Part shown: piece after piece, positions 1-10,801 of the stretch
Numbering within the stretch: the stretch's first letter is position 1
Layout of the letters: each line of letters begins with the position of its first letter
From: Ruminococcus sp.
GTDB lineage: Bacteria > Bacillota > Clostridia > Oscillospirales > Ruminococcaceae
DNA: 64,000 nt
NCBI GenBank assembly: GCA_015066705.1
Contig: SVNV01000001.1
Span: 85,785 to 149,784 of the forward strand
Reading direction: 5' to 3'
The notes under the pieces: model-generated
What the model was told of the DNA's origin: nothing
The model's input: the letters and a program-made list of their open reading frames with translations, nothing else
The model's database searches: none
Translations under genes and position numbers: made by a program

Positions 1-654
1 TCTTGGAAGCTGTTTCAAAGTCCTGATAATCTTATTATCGCCTATTGTGTCAAGCAGGTCGTTAAGTGCAGGATAGTTTTTAGCGGAAATTAGCATTCTT
101 ATCTCTTCCTCAACCATCTTATCAACGCCAAGCTTATCAACAAGTGCCTTGAAATATCCGATATGACCGATTTCAAGTCTGAAGTTATCATCAAATTCCT
201 TAAGTGACTGAACTCCAAGACAAAGAACTTCATAATCGCCACGCTTTACAGAAGCACTTCCGATAAGCTCAACGCCTGCCTGAACCATTTCGTCACTTCT
301 ACCCTTAAGGAGAGAATTATTCTCATAAAGGCTCTGGTTATAAAAAAGTCTGAGAGGAAGCTTTGAATCCTTAAGTCGTGTAGCAACAAGTCTTGCAATG
401 GGAAGTGTTGAGTCAGGGCGCATAACAATAAGTCTGCCCTTTGAATCGGTAAGCTTATAAAGACTTTCCTGTCTAAAGCCTCTTGCGCTTGAGCTGAACA
501 CGTCATAAAACTCAATTCCCGGTGTAACAACCTCGCTATATCCAAAGCCCTTGAAAAGCTTTTCGAGTCTGTTTTCAACGTCCTTTCTTGCAAGGCAATC
601 CTCAAAAAGCAAATCTCTTGTTCCCTCTGGTGTAATCAAATCATATCTTTTCAT
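1..654 (-). CDS. hisZ: ATP phosphoribosyltransferase regulatory subunit HisZ (5' part)
   Basis: The N-terminal 218 codons are present; the gene runs off the left edge of the window. The start ATG is at 654. The protein begins MKRYDLITPEGTRDLLFEDC and carries the class II aminoacyl-tRNA-synthetase-like fold of the HisRS/HisZ group, including a RPDSTLPIARL stretch matching the motif-2 region (residues about 97-107). HisZ has no tRNA-charging activity; it binds the short catalytic subunit HisG and makes the first step of histidine synthesis feedback-sensitive. Assignment to HisZ rather than HisS rests on the opening residues and on motif 2, which reads RPDST (typical of HisZ) and not the RPE of HisS. 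A sigma-A promoter lies just upstream, so this is probably the first gene of a his operon that continues to the left. Confidence 0.85.
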   Translation of the reverse strand, partial: MKRYDLITPEGTRDLLFEDCLARKDVENRLEKLFKGFGYSEVVTPGIEFYDVFSSSARGFRQESLYKLTDSKGRLIVMRPDSTLPIARLVATRLKDSKLPLRLFYNQSLYENNSLLKGRSDEMVQAGVELIGSASVKRGDYEVLCLGVQSLKEFDDNFRLEIGHIGYFKALVDKLGVDKMVEEEIRMLISAKNYPALNDLLDTIGDNKIIRTLKQLPR

Positions 655-719
655 ATACTAACAGGTCTCCTTGATTGTTTTTAAAACATTTTATCGTGCT
701 AAAGTGTTATCATATTAAC

Positions 720-748
720 ATAATATCATATTATCACAGTTTTGTCAA
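720..748 (-). promoter_or_regulatory. Promoter of hisZ with overlapping direct repeats
   Basis: On the minus strand TTGACA (748-743) is followed after 17 bp by TATTAT (725-720). The 10-mer TATCATATTA (plus-strand reading) occurs twice, at 708-717 and 724-733, covering the -10 box and the expected start point. The arrangement could be a repressor site; no known regulator is assigned. Confidence 0.6.
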
Positions 749-810
749 CCTACAAACTCAACAAAACTCACAAAACAAACCATTACTGCTCGTACATAAT
801 ATACAAACTA

Positions 811-3800
811 TCAGAAAAATCCCATCTGGCTTGATTCCGGCAGGTCGCCAAACACCCCAAGCTCTGAAAGTGCGTCAATAACCGATTTTGAAACTCCGCT
901 TAATTTCTGGAATTCCTCGATAGAAATAAACCCGCCCTGTTGTGCAGCCTTATACAAATCCCTTGCGGCATTTTCACCAACACCCGACATTGAACAGAAA
1001 GGAAGTCTGAGTTTTCCGTCTTCAATCCGGTAAATTGTAGCGTGTGATTTTTCAACATCTATCGGCAGAAATTCATAGCCTCGCATCATCATTTCATACA
1101 TAAGCTGCAAGGTTTCATAAGTACCGCTTTCCTTAGCAGTTCTTGCATTTCCCTTTAATTTAAGCTCGTCCATTTTAGCCTTTGTAAAGGCTTTTCCCTT
1201 TATAGCGCTTTCGGCGTCAAAGTCCTCACCACGAACGGTAAACATAGCCGCATAGAACTCAACAGGCTTATAAATCTTGAACCAGCAGAGTTTGATAGCA
1301 GATGTAACGTACGCAGCAGCGTGAGCCTTAGGGAACATATACTTGATTTTAAGACAACTATCGATATACCACTGTGGAACATTATGGCTGAGCATATCCT
1401 GTTTCATCTCGTCGGTAAGAAGCTTTGTAGCATTACCCTTTCTTGTGATTTCCATAATCTTAAAGGAAAGCTTAGGGTCAAGTCCGTGATAGATAAGATA
1501 GGTCATAATACTGTCACGGGTACCGATAACGTCAGAAATTGTACAGATTCCATCTTTAATAAGCTCCTGTGCATTTCCCAGCCATACGTCAGTTCCGTGA
1601 GAAAGTCCCGAAATCTGGAGCAAGTCGCTGAAATTCTTAGGACGTGACTCAATAAGCATTCCTCTTACGAAAGGAGTTCCCATTTCAGGGATACCGAGAG
1701 TTCCCGTATTACAGTCAATATCCTCAGCTGTAACTCCAAGTGCTTCAGGGGATGTAAACAGCGAATATACCTTTTCGTCTGACATAGGAATTTCCAGAAT
1801 ATCAAGTCCCGTCATATCTTCAAGGTATTTATAAAGTGTCGGAACATCGTGTCCCAGCTCGTCAAGTTTCAGGATTGTATCGTGAAGTGAGTGGAAGTCA
1901 AAGTGTGTTGTAACAATTCCCGACGCAGCCTTTTCAGCAGGGTGCTGAACAGGTGTAAAGTCATAAACCTCATAGTCGCTTGGCACAACGACCATTCCGC
2001 CAGGATGCTGACCGGTAGTTCTCTTGACTCCCGTACAGCCGTTTACAAGTCTTTGTTCCTCTGCCTTATTAGCAGTTCTTCCTCTTTCTTCAAGGTACTT
2101 TTTAACATAACCATAAGCAGTCTTATCAGCGACACCACCGATAGTTCCTGCCTTGAATACGTGGTCAGCACCGAAAAGCTCTTCGGTATATCTATGTGCA
2201 AAGCTCTGATAGTCGCCTGAGAAGTTAAGGTCGATATCAGGCGCTTTATCTCCGTCAAAGCCAAGGAAGGTTTCAAACGGGATATCGTGTCCGTCACGGT
2301 GCATTGAAGTACCACACTTAGGACAAGCCTTTTCTGGAAGGTCATAGCCCGAACCTACCGAACCGTCAGTAATAAATTCGCTGTACTTACAGTTTCGGCA
2401 TACATAGTGAGGCATAAGTGGGTTTACTTCGGAAATACCCGACATAGACGCAACGAATGATGAACCTACCGAGCCTCGTGAACCAACCTGATAGCCGTTT
2501 TCAACAGAGTTAGCCACAAGCTTCTGAGAAATCATATAAAGCACAGCAAAACCGTGTTTGATAATTGATGTAAGCTCTCTGTCAAGTCGCTTATAAACTA
2601 TTTCTGGAATATGCTCCTTGAACGGCTCGTTAATTCCCGTATCTCCGTCAGGAATAACAACATCATCAGGGTCACAGTCGCCGTAAATTTCACAGGCTTT
2701 CTTCCAGCAGATAACCTGAAGTTCCCTTACAGCACCCTCGATAAACGGTGTATATGTACCCTTAGGGAAAGGTCTTATATCCTCGTCAACCATATCGGCA
2801 ATTTTATTCGGATTAGTAACAACAACCTCGTATGCTTTTTCTTTTCCAAGATAAGAAAATTCTTCAAGCATTTCTTCTGTTGTTCTGAAAAAGAGAGGTG
2901 CCTGATTATCAGCGTCGGCAAAGCCCTTTGAAGCCTGCAGAATCGCTCTGTAACAAGCGTCGCCCTCGTCCATAAAATGCACGTCGCAGGTAGCACATAC
3001 AGGTATTCCCAGCTCGTCGCCAAGCTCAACAATCTTTCTGTTGAAGTTTCTCAGCTCTTCCTCGCTTTTAGCCTCGCCGTTACGGAGCATATAGCTGTTA
3101 TTACCAATCGGCTGAATTTCCAGATAGTCATAAAAGCCTGCTATCTGCAAAAGCTCGTCGTGAGGTCTGCCCTTGAATACAGCACGGAAAAGCTCACCTG
3201 CCTCGCAGGCACTACCCACAATAAGTCCCTCTCTGTGCTTGATAAGTTCAGATTTCGGAATTCGTGGGTTTCTGTAATAATATTTAAGATTTGAATAAGA
3301 AACAAGTTTATAAAGGTTTTTAAGGCCTGTTTTATTTTTTGCAAGAATAATCTGGTGGTAAGTCTGCTTTATTGAATTTACGTCCTTCACACCGATAAGG
3401 CTATTGATTTTATCAAAGGTAACCTGTAAATTTGCGTGTTCATTCTGAAGCTTCTTAGCAAGATTTATATAAATTCTTCCACACACGTCAGCATCATCAC
3501 AAGCTCTGTGGTGTTCAAAATCCCCGAGCTTCAGATGATTTGCAACAATATCAAGCTTATGCTTTTTAAGTTCAGGCAACATCGCTCTTGAAAGTTCAAC
3601 TGTATCAAGGCTTGTAAATCTGAAATCAATTCCAAGTCTTACAGCACTTGCCGTAACAAATCCCGTATCAAAGTCAGCATTATGTGCCACAAGAACAGGA
3701 TTCTTTCCGCAGAATTCAATGAATTTCTCAAAGGCTTCTCTTTCAAGTGGAGCGTCCTTTACCATCTGGTCATTGATGCCAGTCAGTTCAGTTATCTGAT

Positions 3801-5247
3801 AAGAAATAGGTCTTTCAGGATTAACAAATGTATTGAAGCTCTCAACTATTTCAAAATTTCTGATTCTCACCGCACCGATTTCGATAATTCTTTCTGACTG
3901 TGGTGAAAGTCCCGTTGTTTCAAGGTCAAAGGCGATAATTTCGTCAGACAAAGCAAGATTACTAAGTCCCTTTACGATTTTAACCTCATCGTTGACCTGA
4001 TAGCCTTCAACACCAAAAATCAGCTTGAACTGGCCACCGTTTCTTCTTATTTTATCAACGGCATTCATAGCGTCAGGGTATCCCTGACAAACTCCGTGGT
4101 CGGTGATTGCCAGCGCTTTATGTCCCCAAGCGTATGCTCTGTCAACCAGTTTATCGGCAGGAGTAAGTGCGTCCATCGCTGACATATTCGTATGACAATG
4201 GAGCTCAACTCTCTTATTTTCTGCGTTATCCTTTTTGGTAGCACGCTTAACCGTCATAATATCCGACGGAGTAAGGTTATATGTACCCTCATAGTTATCA
4301 AGCTCAACTCTGCCTCTGATTACTACTGTACTTCCCTTTTTAAGAAACGGCAGTGCCTGTTCAAGTCTTGCACGAGGGAATTTGTTGAACTTTCCTGCTC
4401 TGCTTGAAGCAAAAATTTTCACAGTATATGAGCCTGAATAGTCTGTGATAAAAAAGGTGCAAATCATTGAGCCGTTTTTGATTTCACGGGTATCAATGGA
4501 AAAAATATCACCCCACACAACAACCTCATCAGATTCCTCGTTTATATCGGAAAGAGGTGTGAACTGATAGTCAGGGCTGATAGGATTTCCCATAACAACT
4601 GTAGAATTTTCGCCCATAAGGTTAAGTCTTGTAAAGTCAAAGGAAACTGTTCTGAACTCTGCGTCGCCTGTATCCTGCGAATAGTTTCCTGCTGAATTTT
4701 CAGTTTTCTTAGGCTGTTCCACAGGGATAGCCTTGATAAATTGCTCAAGATTCTTTTTGTGGTCAATATTATTCTTTTCTCCGTTTTCGCAAAGAATAAC
4801 GTAAACATTCATACTGAAAAGCTTGTTTATCATCTTTGAAACTGACATATCAGCATTCGCTTTAGAAAGCAGGTCAAGACCGCCGTTTTTTACTGTAATT
4901 TTTAGCTCGCCATTTTCATAAACGCAGTCTGCCCCGTCAAGAAAACCGTTGACAATAGGATTTTCGTCCTTGACAAACTTAACGATTTCCTCAAAAAGAG
5001 AAACAGAAAACACATCAGGCGCATACTTACAGCTGATTGAAAGTCTTTCAAAGCCATAAGCCTTACAAAGACGCTTTTCAAACTGCTTTACAGTTTCATA
5101 GTCAACGAAATTTCCAAGAGCAACTACAAATTCAGCCTGCTTTTCGTTTTCTTTAAAATTTATTCTGAGTATTTTTCCGTCAGCCATTTTTGACGGAATA
5201 ATATCCTTATGTTCTTCAAAAAATTCCCCAATTACATTACTAATCAT
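811..5247 (-). CDS. polC: DNA polymerase III alpha subunit, PolC type
   Basis: Replicative polymerase of low-GC Gram-positive bacteria, 1478 residues, the normal length. Domain order is as expected for PolC: N-terminal region, OB fold (about 240-335), PHP domain interrupted by a proofreading 3'-5' exonuclease, then the polymerase. The PHP domain starts at [14 protein letters not shown] (about 348). The exonuclease has FDLETTG (about 436) for ExoI and HNADFD for ExoII. The polymerase active site has [10 protein letters not shown] near residue 1002. It acts in the leading- and lagging-strand replisome with the beta clamp. It is the last gene of the pyrH-polC operon, 12 bp after ispG. No clear terminator hairpin is seen between its stop and the hisZ promoter. 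Confidence 0.97.
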   Translation of the reverse strand: MISNVIGEFFEEHKDIIPSKMADGKILRINFKENEKQAEFVVALGNFVDYETVKQFEKRLCKAYGFERLSISCKYAPDVFSVSLFEEIVKFVKDENPIVNGFLDGADCVYENGELKITVKNGGLDLLSKANADMSVSKMINKLFSMNVYVILCENGEKNNIDHKKNLEQFIKAIPVEQPKKTENSAGNYSQDTGDAEFRTVSFDFTRLNLMGENSTVVMGNPISPDYQFTPLSDINEESDEVVVWGDIFSIDTREIKNGSMICTFFITDYSGSYTVKIFASSRAGKFNKFPRARLEQALPFLKKGSTVVIRGRVELDNYEGTYNLTPSDIMTVKRATKKDNAENKRVELHCHTNMSAMDALTPADKLVDRAYAWGHKALAITDHGVCQGYPDAMNAVDKIRRNGGQFKLIFGVEGYQVNDEVKIVKGLSNLALSDEIIAFDLETTGLSPQSERIIEIGAVRIRNFEIVESFNTFVNPERPISYQITELTGINDQMVKDAPLEREAFEKFIEFCGKNPVLVAHNADFDTGFVTASAVRLGIDFRFTSLDTVELSRAMLPELKKHKLDIVANHLKLGDFEHHRACDDADVCGRIYINLAKKLQNEHANLQVTFDKINSLIGVKDVNSIKQTYHQIILAKNKTGLKNLYKLVSYSNLKYYYRNPRIPKSELIKHREGLIVGSACEAGELFRAVFKGRPHDELLQIAGFYDYLEIQPIGNNSYMLRNGEAKSEEELRNFNRKIVELGDELGIPVCATCDVHFMDEGDACYRAILQASKGFADADNQAPLFFRTTEEMLEEFSYLGKEKAYEVVVTNPNKIADMVDEDIRPFPKGTYTPFIEGAVRELQVICWKKACEIYGDCDPDDVVIPDGDTGINEPFKEHIPEIVYKRLDRELTSIIKHGFAVLYMISQKLVANSVENGYQVGSRGSVGSSFVASMSGISEVNPLMPHYVCRNCKYSEFITDGSVGSGYDLPEKACPKCGTSMHRDGHDIPFETFLGFDGDKAPDIDLNFSGDYQSFAHRYTEELFGADHVFKAGTIGGVADKTAYGYVKKYLEERGRTANKAEEQRLVNGCTGVKRTTGQHPGGMVVVPSDYEVYDFTPVQHPAEKAASGIVTTHFDFHSLHDTILKLDELGHDVPTLYKYLEDMTGLDILEIPMSDEKVYSLFTSPEALGVTAEDIDCNTGTLGIPEMGTPFVRGMLIESRPKNFSDLLQISGLSHGTDVWLGNAQELIKDGICTISDVIGTRDSIMTYLIYHGLDPKLSFKIMEITRKGNATKLLTDEMKQDMLSHNVPQWYIDSCLKIKYMFPKAHAAAYVTSAIKLCWFKIYKPVEFYAAMFTVRGEDFDAESAIKGKAFTKAKMDELKLKGNARTAKESGTYETLQLMYEMMMRGYEFLPIDVEKSHATIYRIEDGKLRLPFCSMSGVGENAARDLYKAAQQGGFISIEEFQKLSGVSKSVIDALSELGVFGDLPESSQMGFF

Positions 5248-5259
5248 TTTAAAATTCCT

Positions 5260-6300
5260 TTAGAGCTTTTCAATTTCCTCCATAAGTCGTGAAAGTGCTT
5301 CTTCCTCGCTCACCTTACAGATTTTTTCTTTCTTTTTGAAAATCACAGCACAGCCGTCGCCACCTGCAATTCCGATATCAGCCTCTCCTGCCTCGCCGAT
5401 TCCGTTTACCACGCAACCCATAACTGCAACAGTAATATCCTTTTTAACGTCACGGGTTAATTCTTCAACCTTTTTTGCAAGAGAAATAAGGTCAATTCTT
5501 GTTCTTCCGCAGGTCGGACAGGAAACAATCTTAACTCCGCTACCCTTTCCCACAGCCATAAGAATATCCTTTGCAGCTGCGATTTCCTTGACAGGAGTAT
5601 CGGTAAGTGAAACTCTGATGGTTTCGCCAATACCGTCAACAAGCAGGCTACCAATTCCCACAGCAGACTTGATAATACCCATTCTCTCTGTACCTGCTTC
5701 GGTAACGCCAAGGTGAAGTGGGTAATTACACTTCTCAGCCAGAAGTCTGTAAGCATTTATCATTGTATTTACGTTTGAAGATTTTATAGAAATAACTATA
5801 TCCTCAAAGTCGCATTTTTCAAGAATTTCAACGTGCTTCAAAGCACTTTCAACCAGAGCTTCAGGAGTCGGCGAGCCGTATTTTGCAAGAAGCTCCTTTT
5901 CAAGTGAACCGCTGTTTACTCCGATTCTAATAGGAATATTTTTATTCTTACAAGCATTTACAACAGCCTTTACCCTATCCATATCACCGATATTTCCGGG
6001 ATTTATTCTGATTTTGTCAATTCCTGCATCAACTGACGCAAGTGCAAGTCTGTAATCAAAATGAATATCTGCAACAAGCGGAATATTCACCTTTTCCTTG
6101 ATTGCAGGAATAAGCTTGACAGCCTCCATATCAGGAATAGCTGCTCTTACGATTTCACAACCAGCCTTTTCAAGCGCCACTGCCTGATTTACACTTCCCT
6201 CAATATCTGTTGAAGGTGTATTAAGCATCGACTGAATATATATTTTCTTACCGTCAAGCGTAAGGTTTTTAACCTTTACAGGTTTTACATTTCTTATCAT
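5260..6300 (-). CDS. ispG: 4-hydroxy-3-methylbut-2-en-1-yl diphosphate synthase IspG
   Basis: Iron-sulfur enzyme of the methylerythritol phosphate (MEP) isoprenoid pathway that converts MEcPP to HMBPP. The protein has 346 residues, the short bacterial form. The cluster ligands are visible as CPTCGRTRIDL (about 258-268) and the third Cys in GCVVNGIGEAGEADIG (about 295). The N-terminal TIM-barrel half carries VPLVADIHFDYRLA-like sequence. It lies between rseP (14 bp upstream) and polC (12 bp downstream). Dxr is two genes upstream and IspD/IspF lie near 36 kb, so four steps of the pathway are in this window. Confidence 0.96.
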   Translation of the reverse strand: MIRNVKPVKVKNLTLDGKKIYIQSMLNTPSTDIEGSVNQAVALEKAGCEIVRAAIPDMEAVKLIPAIKEKVNIPLVADIHFDYRLALASVDAGIDKIRINPGNIGDMDRVKAVVNACKNKNIPIRIGVNSGSLEKELLAKYGSPTPEALVESALKHVEILEKCDFEDIVISIKSSNVNTMINAYRLLAEKCNYPLHLGVTEAGTERMGIIKSAVGIGSLLVDGIGETIRVSLTDTPVKEIAAAKDILMAVGKGSGVKIVSCPTCGRTRIDLISLAKKVEELTRDVKKDITVAVMGCVVNGIGEAGEADIGIAGGDGCAVIFKKKEKICKVSEEEALSRLMEEIEKL

Positions 6301-6314
6301 AAATCAAACCTCTT

Positions 6315-7355
6315 TTATCGTTTAATAATTCTCACAATATCGTTAAAAGTAACCACCAGCATAAGAAGCATAAGCAGCGCAAGGCCGATTAAGTGGACCA
6401 TTCCCTCATGCTCAGGATTGATTTTCTTACGTCTTATCGCCTCAACTACAAGGAAGATAAGTCGTCCGCCGTCAAGTGCAGGAAGCGGAAGAAGATTAAA
6501 AATTCCGACGTTAATTGTCATAAATGCCGCAAGAAACAGAAGTTTGTCCGCAAGAGCTCTCCAGTCAATTCCGTCGTCGTCCTTTTCGCTTTCAACCACC
6601 TGACCGATTGAGTCAACGATTCCCACAGGTCCGGAAAGGTCGTTGATTTTATAAGTTCCGGTAATCAAATCTCCAAGAGAAATCCACACAAGGCGTGCAT
6701 AGGAAATTGTAGATTTTACGGAATATTTCAAAACATTCCCCACATTAACCTCATCAGGTACAACCTTGAAATCTATATGAAGTCCGTTTTCATCCTTTGC
6801 AAAAGTAACGCCTTCAAGCTCAACCTTTTTTCCGTCACGGAGTACAACCATATCAAAAACTGCGTCCTCGTCGCTCTGGAAGTGATATGAAATATCCATA
6901 TCGGTATAAATTTTCATACCGTTGATTTCAAGAATTTTATCGCCTATTTCGAGGCCTGTACTATGTGAAGTCTGAGTTTCAGCAAACCACGAAACAGTCG
7001 TTGAAGTAAGTCTTTCCTCCATAGAATGCATAATCACAATAAGCACAAAGCCGAGAATAACATTCATAACCGCACCTGCAATTACGATTAAGATTCTCTG
7101 CCAGACCTTTTTATTTCCAAAGGCTCTTGCGTCGCTGCTGTCAGCGTCCTCGCCCTCCATTGAGCAGAATCCACCTATCGGGAGAAGTCTCAGAGAATAT
7201 GCAGTTTCGCCCTTTTTAAAGCCAAAAAGCTTCGGTCCCATACCCAATGCAAACTCATTAACCTTTACCCCACAAGCCTTAGCAACAGCAAAATGTCCCA
7301 GCTCGTGGATAAAGATAATCATTCCAAAAATCAAAACAGCAACAACAATACCCAT
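6315..7355 (-). CDS. rseP: RIP zinc metalloprotease RseP/RasP (site-2 protease)
   Basis: Intramembrane zinc protease of 346 residues. The HELGH zinc-binding motif is at residues 17-21 inside the first membrane segment, a PDZ-like segment lies in the middle (about 120-200), and the conserved LPALDGGRL motif with the third zinc ligand is near residue 291 in a later membrane helix. The family cleaves membrane-anchored regulators such as anti-sigma factors and leftover signal peptides. The position between dxr and ispG is the standard Firmicutes order. Confidence 0.93.
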   Translation of the reverse strand: MGIVVAVLIFGMIIFIHELGHFAVAKACGVKVNEFALGMGPKLFGFKKGETAYSLRLLPIGGFCSMEGEDADSSDARAFGNKKVWQRILIVIAGAVMNVILGFVLIVIMHSMEERLTSTTVSWFAETQTSHSTGLEIGDKILEINGMKIYTDMDISYHFQSDEDAVFDMVVLRDGKKVELEGVTFAKDENGLHIDFKVVPDEVNVGNVLKYSVKSTISYARLVWISLGDLITGTYKINDLSGPVGIVDSIGQVVESEKDDDGIDWRALADKLLFLAAFMTINVGIFNLLPLPALDGGRLIFLVVEAIRRKKINPEHEGMVHLIGLALLMLLMLVVTFNDIVRIIKR

Positions 7356-7388
7356 ATCCGACTATGTTTTATAAAAAACATATCCTCC

Positions 7389-8537
7389 TTATGAAATTCT
7401 ATTTTTTACAAATTCTCTTGCAATTCTATCCGCCTCAAAAACGTCATCAAGGCAGGTTATTTCCTTTTTATTAAATTCAGAAAGCACAGCTGTTACTAGT
7501 TCTCCTATCTGAAGAAATTTAATCTTCCCATCAAGAAAAGCAGCCACAGCTTCTTCGTTGGCACCATTTACCATTGCAGGCATAGTTCCACCGATTTTAA
7601 CTGCTTCAATACACGCTCTCAGGCAGTCAAAGGTTTCGTAATCAGGCTTTTTAAAGGTGAGTGTTCCGTAGTCCGTCAAAGAAAGCTGTTTTGTCGGGCA
7701 GTCTGTTCTTTCAGGATACAAAACAGCATACTGAATAGGAATTTTCATATCAGGCACGCCCATCTGTGCGATAACTGAAAAATCCTTATATTCCACTGCT
7801 GAATGAACAACACTTTCTCTATGAACAACCACTTCAATCTGCTCAGGTGTAACATCAAAGAGTCTTATTGCCTCGATAAATTCAAGGCCTTTATTCATAA
7901 GTGTAGCAGAGTCTATGGTAATTTTTCGTCCCATTGACCAGTTAGGGTGATTAAGTGCCTCTTCAACTGAAGCTCCGGCGATTTCTTCCTTTGTTTTTCC
8001 AAAAAAAGGTCCACCGGAAGCTGTGAGGAAAATTTTATTGAGGCTCTTTTTATCATTCCCCTGCAAGCACTGGAAAATCGCACTATGCTCGCTATCAACT
8101 GGCAAAACAGGTATTCCCTTTTCCTTTGAAAGCTTCATAACAATTTCGCCGCCTGCAACAAGAGTTTCCTTATTTGCAAGAGCTATTCTGAAATCCTTTG
8201 TTCTCTTTGCGAGAAGAGCTTCAACAGTAGGTTTGAGCCCCACCATTCCCACAACGGAATTAAGAAAAATATCAGTATCCATTCTTGCTATTTCACAAAG
8301 TCCGTCCATTCCTGTGAGAACTTCCACATCTCTATCAACAAGAGCAGAAAGCTCAGCTTTTTTGCTCTCGTCAAACACGCAGATTTTCTTTACAGCAAAC
8401 TCCTTTGCCTGTTTTGCAAGAAGCTCTGTATTTCCAAAAACAGCAAGGCCTTCAATAGCTATATTATGCTTTTTAGCAACCTCCAATGCCTGAGTACCTA
8501 TTGAGCCGGTAGAGCCGATTATTGACATAGTTTTCAT
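7389..8537 (-). CDS. dxr: 1-deoxy-D-xylulose 5-phosphate reductoisomerase
   Basis: NADPH-dependent enzyme that makes MEP, the committed step of the MEP pathway. The start is placed at the ATG at 8537, giving MKTMSIIGSTGSIGTQA, because the GSTGSIG nucleotide-binding loop is normally within the first 15 residues; an in-frame start at 8615 would add 26 residues unlike the family and lacks a good ribosome site. The resulting 382 residues match the usual length. Metal- and substrate-binding segments VDSEHSAIFQC and MNKGLEFIEA are present. It is co-transcribed with cdsA upstream and rseP downstream. Confidence 0.95.
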   Translation of the reverse strand: MKTMSIIGSTGSIGTQALEVAKKHNIAIEGLAVFGNTELLAKQAKEFAVKKICVFDESKKAELSALVDRDVEVLTGMDGLCEIARMDTDIFLNSVVGMVGLKPTVEALLAKRTKDFRIALANKETLVAGGEIVMKLSKEKGIPVLPVDSEHSAIFQCLQGNDKKSLNKIFLTASGGPFFGKTKEEIAGASVEEALNHPNWSMGRKITIDSATLMNKGLEFIEAIRLFDVTPEQIEVVVHRESVVHSAVEYKDFSVIAQMGVPDMKIPIQYAVLYPERTDCPTKQLSLTDYGTLTFKKPDYETFDCLRACIEAVKIGGTMPAMVNGANEEAVAAFLDGKIKFLQIGELVTAVLSEFNKKEITCLDDVFEADRIAREFVKNRIS

Positions 8538-8658
8538 AAATAATATGCGTTCCTTTCGCAAAATTAGTCCCTTAATTACTACGAAAAGGGCAGACATCCG
8601 ATTTTGATTTTTCAAAAATCAATTCCGTGAAAATCTACCCTTCTATTTATTTTTCAGT

Positions 8659-9468
8659 TCAGAAAATCGGGAAATAAGCGAGCATCGCCGCCATAAACGG
8701 TGCTACAAACAGTACGCTGTCAAATCTGTCCATAACCCCACCGTGTCCCGGCATTATATTTCCGTAGTCCTTAATGTTATACTGTCTTTTTACAAGCGAA
8801 GCTGAAAGGTCTCCCAGAAGTCCGACTACTGAGCAAGCCATTCCGAATACAAAGAGCAAGAAGTAATCCATCGGCAGGTCTGTAATTACCTTACCATAGA
8901 GAAGTCCTGCAAGAATAAAAATCAGACCGTTTGTAATTGTTCCACCGATAAAGCCTTCAACCGTCTTTTTAGGGCTGATATTCGGACAAAGCTTATGTCT
9001 TCCGAAAAATGTTCCTGAAAAATAAGCTCCCGTATCAGCAAGCCACGCACCACAAAGTGTGAGTACAACAAGGAAAAGTCCGTGTTTTTCACTCATATCG
9101 TGGATACCAAGCAGACTATTCATCGAATAGGCAACGAGGATAGTTGATGCAAGCATTATCGCCAGCTTATCAAACTTCAATTCCTTATACTGCTTGAGAT
9201 TTGTAGCAAAGGTGAGAAGTCCCCAGCCGAGAGTTACAAGTCCCGACCATTTCCCGAAATATGAGAAAAAGGGAGTTGCAAGCCCATAAGCTATACAAAG
9301 AAAAGCGGTAGACTTGAATTTTGTACATCCGGTCGCCTTAAAAAGCTCGTAGAGCATTCCCGCAATAAGAAGTGCCACAGCTATATCAAGGACAATAGTA
9401 TTATGGAGCATAAGTATAACAATCGCAATAACAACTGCCACTGCTCCCGAAATAATTCTTATTTTCAT
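8659..9468 (-). CDS. cdsA: Phosphatidate cytidylyltransferase
   Basis: Integral membrane enzyme that makes CDP-diacylglycerol from phosphatidic acid and CTP for phospholipid synthesis. The C-terminal family signature is present: SLVKRQYNIKDYGNIMPGHG, followed by GVMDRFDS. Several hydrophobic helices precede it. The start is set at ATG 9468 because AGGAG sits 7 bp upstream; the in-frame TTG at 9486 overlaps that site. The length is 269 residues. The gene lies between uppS and dxr, the usual order. Confidence 0.94.
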   Translation of the reverse strand: MKIRIISGAVAVVIAIVILMLHNTIVLDIAVALLIAGMLYELFKATGCTKFKSTAFLCIAYGLATPFFSYFGKWSGLVTLGWGLLTFATNLKQYKELKFDKLAIMLASTILVAYSMNSLLGIHDMSEKHGLFLVVLTLCGAWLADTGAYFSGTFFGRHKLCPNISPKKTVEGFIGGTITNGLIFILAGLLYGKVITDLPMDYFLLFVFGMACSVVGLLGDLSASLVKRQYNIKDYGNIMPGHGGVMDRFDSVLFVAPFMAAMLAYFPIF

Positions 9469-9496
9469 CAGAAGTTCTCCTGTCAAATATTAGCCG

Positions 9497-10210
9497 TTAA
9501 ACTCCGCCGAAGCGTCTGTTTCTGTCGGAGAAGCTTTTAACAGCCTTTTCCAAATCTTCAGGTTTAAAATCCGGCCAGAGAATATCAGTAAAATAATATT
9601 CCGCATAAGCCGCCTGCCATATCAGGAAGTTTGAAAGCCTAAGCTCACCGCTTGGCCTGATAATCAAATCAACCGGTGGTGCCTCAGCGGTATAAAGATT
9701 TTCTGTAATGAGCTTTTCGTCGATATCTTCAGGTGAGATTTCACCCCTCTGAACCTTTTTTGCAATTTCCTGAACAGAATGCTTTATTTCATCTCTACCG
9801 CCGTAATTGATTGCAAGGAAACAATCAAGAGAATCAAATTTCTCACAAAACTTTTCAACATCAGCCATTTTCTGCTGAAGTGAGGGTGTAAGCTTTGAGC
9901 GGTCGCCGATAAATCTGATTCTGATATTTTCATCAGCAAAGCTCTTTACATCGTCAAGATACTTTTCAAACAAATCCATAATAGCATCAACCTCATCCTG
10001 AGGTCTCGCCCAGTTTTCGGTTGAAAACGCATAGTAAGTAACATACTTTATGCCCATATTCTTGCAGGCTCTTGTAATGGTACGGAAAGTTTTTGCGCCT
10101 TCCCTATGCCCCATTTTTCGTGGCATAAGTCTTTTCTTGGCCCAGCGACCGTTTCCGTCCATTATAATTCCCACATGCACAGGGACATTAAGGGCAATAT
10201 TTTCACTCAT
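9497..10210 (-). CDS. uppS: Undecaprenyl diphosphate synthase (cis-prenyltransferase)
   Basis: Makes the C55 carrier lipid for peptidoglycan and wall polymers by cis-condensation of isopentenyl diphosphate. The 237-residue protein has the catalytic HVGIIMDGNGRWAKKR motif (residues 12-27) with its Asp, and the RPSGELRLSNFLIWQ motif near residue 194. The gene follows frr by 12 bp and precedes cdsA by 28 bp. Its isoprenoid substrate depends on the dxr and ispG genes in the same operon. Confidence 0.96.
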   Translation of the reverse strand: MSENIALNVPVHVGIIMDGNGRWAKKRLMPRKMGHREGAKTFRTITRACKNMGIKYVTYYAFSTENWARPQDEVDAIMDLFEKYLDDVKSFADENIRIRFIGDRSKLTPSLQQKMADVEKFCEKFDSLDCFLAINYGGRDEIKHSVQEIAKKVQRGEISPEDIDEKLITENLYTAEAPPVDLIIRPSGELRLSNFLIWQAAYAEYYFTDILWPDFKPEDLEKAVKSFSDRNRRFGGV

Positions 10211-10222
10211 CAGAAGTTCACC

Positions 10223-10777
10223 TTAAATTGACATAATCTCTGCTTCTTTTTTAGCAATCATATCGTCAATATTCTTAACGAACTTATCAGTTATATTCTG
10301 AACGTCCTTTTCGCAATCCTTAAGGTCGTCCTCAGTGATTTCGTTATTCTTTTTCATTGTCTTGAACTTATCCATAATATCACGTCTGATAGAACGGAGC
10401 GCAACCTTTGATTCTTCGCCTGTCTTCTTGATTTCCTTAACGAGGTCCTTACGTCTTTCCTCAGTAAGCTGTGGGAATGTAAGTCTGAGAACGCTTCCGT
10501 CGTTGATTGGATTAATACCGATATCAGAAGCCTGAATTGCCTTTTCGATTGGAATAAGAGTTGTCTTATCCCAAGGTGTGATAACAAGAATTCTTGCTTC
10601 TGCAACAGCGATAGCAGCCATCTGGTTTACAGGAGTAGGAGCGCCATAGTAGTCAACAGTAACTCTGTCGAGAACAGCAGGATTAGCTCTTCCTGCTCTT
10701 ACAGCAGCAAGGTCACCTTCGAGAACGTTAATAGTCTTCTGCATTTTTTCCTTAAGCTTATTCATTGTATCTTTCAT
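10223..10777 (-). CDS. frr: Ribosome recycling factor
   Basis: Works with EF-G to split the post-termination ribosome. The 184-residue protein has the normal length. Family segments include VRAGRANPAVLDRVTVDYYG (about 26-45), TPVNQMA and the lysine/arginine-rich LTEERRKDLVKEIKK (about 108-122). The gene directly follows pyrH, as in most bacteria, with a 24-bp gap. Confidence 0.97.
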   Translation of the reverse strand: MKDTMNKLKEKMQKTINVLEGDLAAVRAGRANPAVLDRVTVDYYGAPTPVNQMAAIAVAEARILVITPWDKTTLIPIEKAIQASDIGINPINDGSVLRLTFPQLTEERRKDLVKEIKKTGEESKVALRSIRRDIMDKFKTMKKNNEITEDDLKDCEKDVQNITDKFVKNIDDMIAKKEAEIMSI

Positions 10778-10801
10778 AACATAAATTCCTTTCTGTCGGT
10801 A

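Noticed and set aside
811..5247. Several open frames of 60-126 codons opposite or overlapping polC and ispG
   Set aside because: They lie entirely within well-supported genes, lack ribosome sites, and reflect the codon bias of the real frame.
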